From Candidatus Cloacimonadota bacterium (lineage in GTDB: Bacteria > Cloacimonadota > Cloacimonadia > Cloacimonadales > Cloacimonadaceae): DNA of 64,000 bases. The position numbers and the translations under genes were made by a program. A model generated the notes under the pieces. It searched no databases, was not told where the DNA came from, and saw only the letters and a list, made by a program, of their open reading frames with translations. Below, piece by piece: positions 58,849 to 64,000 of the stretch. Position 1 is the first letter of the stretch. Every line of letters starts with the position of its first letter. The stretch is taken from positions 62,001 through 126,000 of the forward strand of contig JAAYEF010000011.1 of the NCBI GenBank assembly GCA_012728875.1, in the 5' to 3' direction.

Positions 58849-60270
58849 ATGAAAGGCAAAGTGATCCTTTTGGAAGACGACCTGGTTCTTTCCGAGCAGA
58901 TCCAAAAGGTTTTGAAATCGGCAGACTATTCGGTTTTGCACGCCACAAATTCGGACACTTTTTTCGAGGAACTGCGCAGCTTTATGCCGGATGTGATCCT
59001 CTTGGATGTGTTTTTGGTGGGCAGTCGCCTCAACGGCATCCAGGTTTTGAAGTATCTGAAGGAGCATTTGGATTTTAACTACAAGGTGATTGTGATTTCC
59101 GGCGAAGCCACAAACGAGCAGGTGAAGCAAATCCGGGAAATCGGGGCTTACCACTTCCTGGAAAAAGGCGCTCATTTCAGCATCAATCAGCTTTTGCTGC
59201 ATGTGGAAAACGCGGTGACGCTCAAGCGCCAGGAAGAGCAGAATCTGGATTTGCAGATCGAATATCTGAACCTGAAAAAGCAATTTACCCGCATCTTTCC
59301 CTTCATTGGCGAAAGCGATGCCATCAAAAAGGTTCGCGACCAACTGGTGAAATTTGCCGCCGCAGACCAGGACCTTCTGATTCTGGGCGAAAACGGCACG
59401 GGCAAGGAAGTGGCGGCGAACTACTATTATGTGAACTCAAAGCGTTTCGGCATGGCCTTCCACACCATTTTGTGCAGTTCCCTGGGAGAAGACCTGATCG
59501 AACTGGAGCTTTTTGGCAGGGAAAGAGGCATTGGCGGCAAGGACGACCGCGGCACCATCGGCATGTTTGAAAAATGCTCTGAAGGCATCCTGTTTTTGGA
59601 TGAGGTTACAAACCTGAGCACGCGCTCGCAGGCCAAGATTTTGCGCGCGGTGGAAAACAAGGAAATCCAGATTATCGGCGGCAACATCAAACAGGTGAAC
59701 ACCCGCCTGATCTACACTTCAAATGCCGAATTGAAGTCTTTGGCAGATTCATCCCGCATTCGCCCCGACTTCTTTTATCGCATCGAGGGAAATGTGATCA
59801 ACATCCCGCCCCTGCGCGACCGTGATGACGATATTCTGCTCTTGATGAGCTATTTCATCACCAGCTATGCAAATAGCTATCACCTCAGCGAACAGCTGGA
59901 TTTGAACGCCCTCAAGGAAGAACTGCTTTCCTACGAATGGCCGGGAAACGTGAGAGAACTGAAAAACTTCTGCCGCTACATCAGCATCAATGAACACGAA
60001 ATCAGCAACAAAACCATCCTCAAACACTTTCACAACAAGCTTTTGCAAACCCCGGATTTCCAAGCCATGGGCATGGACCGCTATTTCAAAATCAACGGCA
60101 TCCGCGACAGCACCGCCGCCTTTGAGCGTGACTACATCCTGCACTATCTGGAAAAGAATGACTGGCAGGTGAGCAAAACCGCCAAAGCCATCGGCTTGGA
60201 ACGCACCACGCTCTATAAAAAGATTCGTCAACTGGGCATCGTCCCCGTTTTGGAAAGCCAGCAAAAATGA
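58849..60270 (+). CDS. NtrC-family response regulator lacking the GAFTGA motif
   Basis: A 473-aa protein: receiver domain (1-120: acidic LLEDD, phosphoacceptor Asp53 in VILLDVFLV, Ser in VISGEA, Lys in FLEKGA), linker, AAA+ domain (about 150-370) and Fis-type helix-turn-helix (about 425-465, WQVSKTAKAIGLERTTLYKK). AAA+ motifs are Walker A GENGTGKE (180-187), Walker B GILFLDEV, the arginine region RPDFFYRI, and PPLRDRDDDILLL. At the place where sigma-54 activators have GAFTGA, this protein reads GIGGKD (227-232) after ELFGRER. It may therefore not open sigma-54 promoters. No histidine kinase gene is adjacent. Likely regulator of the operon it lies in; this is inference. Confidence 0.93.
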   Translation: MKGKVILLEDDLVLSEQIQKVLKSADYSVLHATNSDTFFEELRSFMPDVILLDVFLVGSRLNGIQVLKYLKEHLDFNYKVIVISGEATNEQVKQIREIGAYHFLEKGAHFSINQLLLHVENAVTLKRQEEQNLDLQIEYLNLKKQFTRIFPFIGESDAIKKVRDQLVKFAAADQDLLILGENGTGKEVAANYYYVNSKRFGMAFHTILCSSLGEDLIELELFGRERGIGGKDDRGTIGMFEKCSEGILFLDEVTNLSTRSQAKILRAVENKEIQIIGGNIKQVNTRLIYTSNAELKSLADSSRIRPDFFYRIEGNVINIPPLRDRDDDILLLMSYFITSYANSYHLSEQLDLNALKEELLSYEWPGNVRELKNFCRYISINEHEISNKTILKHFHNKLLQTPDFQAMGMDRYFKINGIRDSTAAFERDYILHYLEKNDWQVSKTAKAIGLERTTLYKKIRQLGIVPVLESQQK

Positions 60271-60932
60271 AACACAACCTTGGCTTCAAGCTGCTGGCAC
60301 TGGTCTTGGCAATCTTCATCTGGCTGCAACTGACCCTGGTTTCTCAGCAGAGGACAAACACGGCTTTGAAACTAAAGCTGGTGAACATCAATGAAGAAGA
60401 CACCGCCAAACAGCCGCCTGACAAAATTTCCTGCACCGTCGCCGGACGCGGGTTGGACATCCTGCGGCTGAAGTTTTCCAAAACCCATATCGAGATGGAC
60501 GCCGGGGATTATTGGGCTTCAAACTGGAACAACTACAGGGTGGTGGATCCATCCCACAATCTCAAGGTGGAGATTTTGGGCGTGAGTCCGCGGGTTCAGG
60601 CTTTGGAAACCAAAACCAGAAAGGGCTCGGCTTCCGGAACCACTACAGCGGAAAAACCCCAGACGGGCGGAGCTTCGGGAAAGGAAGAGCAGCAAAGCCG
60701 GGTTTTGAGAGACCTTCCCATCAGCGTTCCTCCGGGAAAAACGGTTTATCCCTCCACCGTCACCATCAAGGTGAAGGGGCCACAGTCCAGGCTTGCAAGC
60801 CTGCCTTCCGGAGTCAGCATCCACATCTCCGATCAAGCCGACGCCAGCGGTTTTTACAGCTTGGAAGTGAAGCTTCCCTCCGGCATCAGCCTTTTGGAAT
60901 ATACCCCCACGCGGGTTCGCGCCGACAAATGA
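60267..60932 (+). CDS. YbbR-like domain protein (membrane-anchored)
   Basis: A 221-aa protein. N-terminal KHNLGFKLLALVLAIFIWLQLTL is the classic YbbR/CdaR opening: one membrane helix followed by extracytoplasmic beta domains. One YbbR repeat is seen around residues 30-105 (LKLKLVNINEED, ISCTVAGRGLDIL, GVSPRVQAL). A second comes after a Gly/Ser/Thr/Glu-rich linker (about 118-145) and ends VRADK. In other bacteria YbbR/CdaR proteins pair with the diadenylate cyclase CdaA; no cdaA is seen in this window. It overlaps the regulator gene upstream and tsaD downstream, each by ATGA. Confidence 0.85.
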   Translation: MKHNLGFKLLALVLAIFIWLQLTLVSQQRTNTALKLKLVNINEEDTAKQPPDKISCTVAGRGLDILRLKFSKTHIEMDAGDYWASNWNNYRVVDPSHNLKVEILGVSPRVQALETKTRKGSASGTTTAEKPQTGGASGKEEQQSRVLRDLPISVPPGKTVYPSTVTIKVKGPQSRLASLPSGVSIHISDQADASGFYSLEVKLPSGISLLEYTPTRVRADK

Positions 60933-61939
60933 AGCAGATCCTGGCTTTTGAATCCTCCTGCGACGACACCTCCGTGGCATTGATCAACACGAACTATGAG
61001 GTGATTTGCAATCTGGTGAGCACCCAAACCGACCACGCAGATTTTGGCGGAGTTTTGCCCGAATTGGCGTCCCGGCTCCACATGCAAAACATCCTTCATC
61101 TCACCCAGGCGGCATTGGACAAGACTGGCTTGGCAAGTGAAGTCATTTCCGCCGTGGCGGTTTCCGTGAATCCGGGCTTGATCGGCTCACTGATTGTGGG
61201 TTTGGCATTCGCCAAAAGCCTTGCCTGGAGCTGGCAAAAGCCCTTGATCACCGTGAATCACATGCTTTCCCACATCTTTGCAAATTTCATTGAAACTCCG
61301 GACATCCAGCCTCCTTTTTTGGCTTTGGTGGTTTCCGGCGGACACACGGAATTGGTTCTTTTTGAGGACCTCACGAATTTTGAGGTGCTGGGGAAAACCC
61401 TGGACGACGCCGCGGGTGAAACCTTCGACAAAACCGCAAAACTCCTGGGGCTGGGCTATCCCGGCGGACCGGCTCTGGATAAAGCTGCCAGCAGTGGAAA
61501 CCCGGATTTTTACAGCTTCCCCCGAGCCCTGAAACGCAGGGAGGACTTCAATTTCAGCTATAGCGGGCTGAAAACTGCGGTGATGGAATATGTGAGCGCG
61601 CAAGACGAGGCATTCATCCAGGAAAACCTGAATGATATCGCCGCCTCCATCCAGCAGGCCATCATCGACCCGCTGATCGACAAAACCCTGCGTTTGGCGC
61701 GTTTAAGAAATGTTAAAACCATTCTTTTGGCTGGCGGAGTGGCGGCAAACAGCGCCCTGCGCAGCCAGTTGGCTCAAAAGGCGTCTGCACGCGGCATCCG
61801 GCTTCACCATCCTTCCCTGCAGCTTTGTGTGGACAACGCCGCCATGGTTGGAGCGGCAGCCATTACGAAATTCCTGGCTGGCAATTTCGCAAGCCTGGAT
61901 GTGAACGCCTTTTCCACCAAGGGCACCCGCTCTCTTTGA
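60929..61939 (+). CDS. tsaD: tRNA N6-threonylcarbamoyladenosine transferase TsaD
   Basis: A 336-aa Kae1/Gcp/YgjD protein which transfers threonylcarbamoyl to A37 of ANN-decoding tRNAs. Motifs: ILAFESSCDDTSVAL, GGVLPELASRLHMQNI (iron-binding HxxxH type), AVSVNPGLIGSLIVGLAFAK, VNHMLSHIFANF, LVVSGGHTELV, LDDAAGETFDKTAKLLGLGYPGG, FNFSYSGLKTAV, LLAGGVAANSALR and LCVDNAAMVGAAA. Start ATG 60929 overlaps the YbbR stop. The threonylcarbamoyl-AMP synthase family gene at the left edge of the window belongs to the same pathway; tsaB and tsaE are not seen. Confidence 0.97.
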   Translation: MKQILAFESSCDDTSVALINTNYEVICNLVSTQTDHADFGGVLPELASRLHMQNILHLTQAALDKTGLASEVISAVAVSVNPGLIGSLIVGLAFAKSLAWSWQKPLITVNHMLSHIFANFIETPDIQPPFLALVVSGGHTELVLFEDLTNFEVLGKTLDDAAGETFDKTAKLLGLGYPGGPALDKAASSGNPDFYSFPRALKRREDFNFSYSGLKTAVMEYVSAQDEAFIQENLNDIAASIQQAIIDPLIDKTLRLARLRNVKTILLAGGVAANSALRSQLAQKASARGIRLHHPSLQLCVDNAAMVGAAAITKFLAGNFASLDVNAFSTKGTRSL

Positions 61940-61950
61940 GGATTGCGCAG

Positions 61951-62805
61951 ATGAAATTCCGTCGCTTTTGCATTGGTCTCCTGAAACTTCTATTTGGCAG
62001 CTTCAACGGCATGCAGGCCATCCTGTATCCCATGTCCCTGATCTTTTGGATGGATATCGAGAGCTTCCAAAACGCTGGCATAGTTTTGTTTACCTCCCAC
62101 AAATACATATTTCCCCTGCTCATCTTTCTGATGATGTTCCTTTTTATGGCTTTTATGGTTTTAAAAAACTTCGGCGAACTCAGCGACCCCTGCGAAAAAA
62201 ACAGCAAAGCCCGAAACAATTCCATCGCACACACCATCATCAGTCTGCACAAAACCCTTTTGGTGGTGATGTTTGCCGTGGGGCTCATCTATCTGATCTT
62301 CGCATTTTTGAAGCATTATTATGGCATCAGCCTGCCGCTTTCCACCATCTATCTGGGTTTGGCAAAATATGTGATGGTGGCGCTGATCCTGATCTACGCA
62401 CTGCGCAACGCCTGGACCCAACCATACCGGGAAAACGGACTTGACGTCCGCCGAGCTCTGGTGAAGGTTCGCAGCGATTTTCAAAGCAAGCCCAGGCCCT
62501 TTCTGCTCCACGCATTTTCCTTCATCATCATGGCATTGCTCGCCAGCGCCATCCACAGCAGGATCATCATGAGCGTGATCGATTTTTTCATTGGCAGAAC
62601 CAGCTTTTCGCTCCATCTGGCAAACGCCATGGGCACCCTGCCCTTGGTTTACGACGTGTTTTTGCTCTTTGTGGCGCTCATCCTTTCCAACTTGGTTTTT
62701 TCACCCTTGGTACTTTTGGTAAATTCTCTCTCCAGCAAGCTTATCCCCCAGCCTGCTCCCGAAGCTCCGAAACAAGAAGATGGCACACAAGATCAAGAAG
62801 CGTAA
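61951..62805 (+). CDS. Multi-pass integral membrane protein of unknown function
   Basis: A 284-aa protein with about six predicted membrane helices: residues about 48-70 (YIFPLLIFLMMFLFMAFMV), about 95-118 (LLVVMFAVGLIYLIFAF), about 130-150 (AKYVMVALILIYALRNAW), about 190-210 (FSFIIMALLASAIHS) and about 235-265 (LVYDVFLLFVALILSNLVF), plus a less hydrophobic N-terminal segment. The tail is Pro/Glu/Gln-rich (PQPAPEAPKQED). I recognise no family. The start is ATG 61951, with GAGG at 61938-61941. It overlaps the deacetylase gene by 26 bp. Its neighbours (polysaccharide deacetylase and uppP) suggest an envelope role, but no function can be read. Confidence 0.8.
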   Translation: MKFRRFCIGLLKLLFGSFNGMQAILYPMSLIFWMDIESFQNAGIVLFTSHKYIFPLLIFLMMFLFMAFMVLKNFGELSDPCEKNSKARNNSIAHTIISLHKTLLVVMFAVGLIYLIFAFLKHYYGISLPLSTIYLGLAKYVMVALILIYALRNAWTQPYRENGLDVRRALVKVRSDFQSKPRPFLLHAFSFIIMALLASAIHSRIIMSVIDFFIGRTSFSLHLANAMGTLPLVYDVFLLFVALILSNLVFSPLVLLVNSLSSKLIPQPAPEAPKQEDGTQDQEA

Positions 62806-63937
62806 ACCCACAAAAGCCGCTGTTTCCGATCCCGATCTGTGGCTCTACATCCTGATTCTGCTGCTTTGCTCTGGCATTGTATGGATGCTTGTCCAAAAGC
62901 CCAAAGTCCGGGAAAAGCCTGTGCAGGAAACGGTTTCAGACTCCCAAGCCTTCGACCCCGACCAGCTTCTGAAAGCCCTGGAACAAAGCTTCAATCTGGA
63001 GGCTGGCAGCCTTGCTTTCAAAGACGCTGGCGGCATCCTCCGTTTGGAAATCCCGGTGAACCGTTCAAAGATGGATCTCACCTATGCCAATCTGCTGGTT
63101 TCCCACCAATTTCGCAGCATGAAGGCAAGGCAGACAGAGGGAAAGGTCGATGGCAGCAGGCAGATCCTCGGCTTTTCCAGCGGTGAACAGAGCTATGAGG
63201 TCAGGCTTGCCTATGAGGTTTTTGACAGCGACAGGCAACTAGGCAAAAAGTATCTCGCCATCGTGATTGATGATTTTGGCACGGTGAGCGGAGCAGATCT
63301 GGAACAGTGGCTTGCGCTTCCCACACAAATCACCTTTGCCATCATCTCAACGCTGAAAAACAGCTCCCAAACCATGAACCTGGCGCATCAGCAGGGGCGG
63401 GAAAGCCTGGTGCATGTCCCCATGGAACCCATCGACTATCCGCAGCAAAATCCCGGCGAAAACCCCATCCTGGTGCAAATGAATCAGGCGCAGGTGGAAA
63501 AAGTCCTGCTCAAACACGTGAATGCACTTCCGCTCTGCATGGGCGTGAACAATCACATGGGCAGCCTTGCCACTTCAGACGACACCATCATGGGCTGGGT
63601 GATGGATGTTTTGAAAAAGAAGAACAAGGGCTTTTTGGACAGCCGCACCTCAAACGTCTCCATCGCCTATCAAGCCGCCCAGAAAGCCCGCATCCCGGCT
63701 TGGCGCAATGATATTTTCCTGGATTCTCCGGATATCACTGATCAAACCCTGGAGCGCAAACTGGAAGCCATCCAAACCATGTCCGCAGGGAAAAACACCG
63801 TGGTGGCTATCACGCACTGTCATAACCTCGATAAATTGACCTATTTAAAAAAGTTCCTTGAACGCGCCCAGAGCATGGGCTTTACTCTCATCCCACTTTC
63901 GCAGGTTGGAAAAAACGACATAACACCCATCATTTGA
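62780..63937 (+). CDS. Divergent polysaccharide deacetylase (YibQ/DUF610 family), membrane-anchored
   Basis: A 385-aa protein with a basic N-terminus (AHKIKKRKPTK) and one membrane anchor (about 20-40, LWLYILILLLCSGIVWML). A variable region (about 45-150) is followed by the divergent polysaccharide deacetylase family 2 domain: YLAIVIDDFGTVSGADLEQW (Asp-Asp site), ITFAIISTLKNSSQ, LVHVPMEPIDYP, CMGVNNHMGSLATSD (His metal site), FLDSRTSNVSIAY and AITHCHNLDKLTYL. The catalytic domain would face the periplasm. The natural substrate of the family is uncertain; wall or surface glycans are assumed. uppP begins 7 bp later. Confidence 0.93.
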   Translation: MAHKIKKRKPTKAAVSDPDLWLYILILLLCSGIVWMLVQKPKVREKPVQETVSDSQAFDPDQLLKALEQSFNLEAGSLAFKDAGGILRLEIPVNRSKMDLTYANLLVSHQFRSMKARQTEGKVDGSRQILGFSSGEQSYEVRLAYEVFDSDRQLGKKYLAIVIDDFGTVSGADLEQWLALPTQITFAIISTLKNSSQTMNLAHQQGRESLVHVPMEPIDYPQQNPGENPILVQMNQAQVEKVLLKHVNALPLCMGVNNHMGSLATSDDTIMGWVMDVLKKKNKGFLDSRTSNVSIAYQAAQKARIPAWRNDIFLDSPDITDQTLERKLEAIQTMSAGKNTVVAITHCHNLDKLTYLKKFLERAQSMGFTLIPLSQVGKNDITPII

Positions 63938-63944
63938 GGAAATC

Positions 63945-64000
63945 ATGAGTTTTATTAGCGCGATACTTCTGGGCATTTTGCAGGGTCTCACCGAGTTTCT
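63945..64000 (+). CDS. uppP: Undecaprenyl-diphosphatase UppP, 5' fragment
   Basis: Only 18 codons lie in the window: MSFISAILLGILQGLTEFL (the last codon incomplete). The ILLGILQGLTEFL stretch is the first helix of the UppP/BacA family, which recycles the lipid carrier of peptidoglycan synthesis. TGAGGAAATC provides the ribosome-binding site. It is the last visible gene of the long plus-strand operon. Confidence 0.85.
   Translation, partial: MSFISAILLGILQGLTEF

Overview
The window looks like a chromosomal contig from an uncultured, probably anaerobic FCB-group bacterium, most likely Candidatus Cloacimonadota. This is an inference. It rests on six secreted proteins that share the C-terminal 'YPNP(F)NP ... 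SSGVYLYR ... K(M)LLMK' sorting/FlgD-like domain (type IX-like secretion), a eukaryote-type UDP-glucose pyrophosphorylase, a stand-alone GMP-synthase ATPase subunit, an archaeal-type glycogen synthase with a GH57 enzyme, and the codon style. No rRNA, CRISPR array, phage or transposase gene was seen.

Layout. (1) 0-6.1 kb, minus strand: t6A enzyme fragment, EnvC-like M23 protein, secF-secD and a short-chain epimerase. (2) 6.3-10.7 kb, plus: secreted C25 (gingipain-type) protease translationally coupled to a class III sirtuin. (3) 10.7-18.6 kb, plus: AT-rich island with two very large beta-helix secreted proteins, entered through a repeated promoter/leader element. (4) 19-27.4 kb, plus: urocanase, UGPase, DHFR and an RND efflux pair. 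(5) 27.6-31.3 kb: second AT-rich island that begins with the same leader element and carries two beta-propeller (FG-GAP) secreted proteins and two decayed genes. (6) 31.3-40.7 kb, minus: ugd, epimerase, specialised NusG, ahcY, pnp-rpsO, carbamate kinase and a cyclic-2,3-DPG-synthase-like GTPase. (7) 41-45.6 kb, plus: secreted orphan, tRNA-Thr, lipoprotein, an overlapping PP-loop/metallo-hydrolase/GuaA-ATPase operon and tRNA-Gly. (8) 45.6-47.4 kb: 1.7 kb of non-coding repeats, including a tandem duplication and a large imperfect palindrome. (9) 47.4-49.1 kb, minus: GLUG-repeat secreted protein. (10) 49.5-53.9 kb, plus: methyltransferase, sugar amidotransferase-like PP-loop enzyme, carbamoyltransferase and NodB-type deacetylase, a compact uncharacterised modification cluster. 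(11) 54.2 kb to the end, plus: a long tightly packed operon with glycogen debranching enzyme, glycogen synthase, GH57, an NtrC-like regulator lacking GAFTGA, YbbR, TsaD, a membrane protein, a divergent polysaccharide deacetylase and the start of uppP.

Themes. Secreted adhesin/enzyme-like proteins with a shared sorting domain sit in AT-rich, apparently fast-turning-over islands, between blocks of ordinary GC-richer housekeeping operons. UDP-glucose made by the UGPase could feed both the glycogen operon and the Ugd/epimerase pair. Many transcription units are preceded by a CTTGAC-type -35 box. The strongest candidates for something new are the repeated leader element at 10.74, 10.94 and 27.61 kb, the palindromic non-coding region at 46-47.2 kb, the four-gene cluster at 49.5-53.9 kb and the GAFTGA-less NtrC regulator in the glycogen operon.
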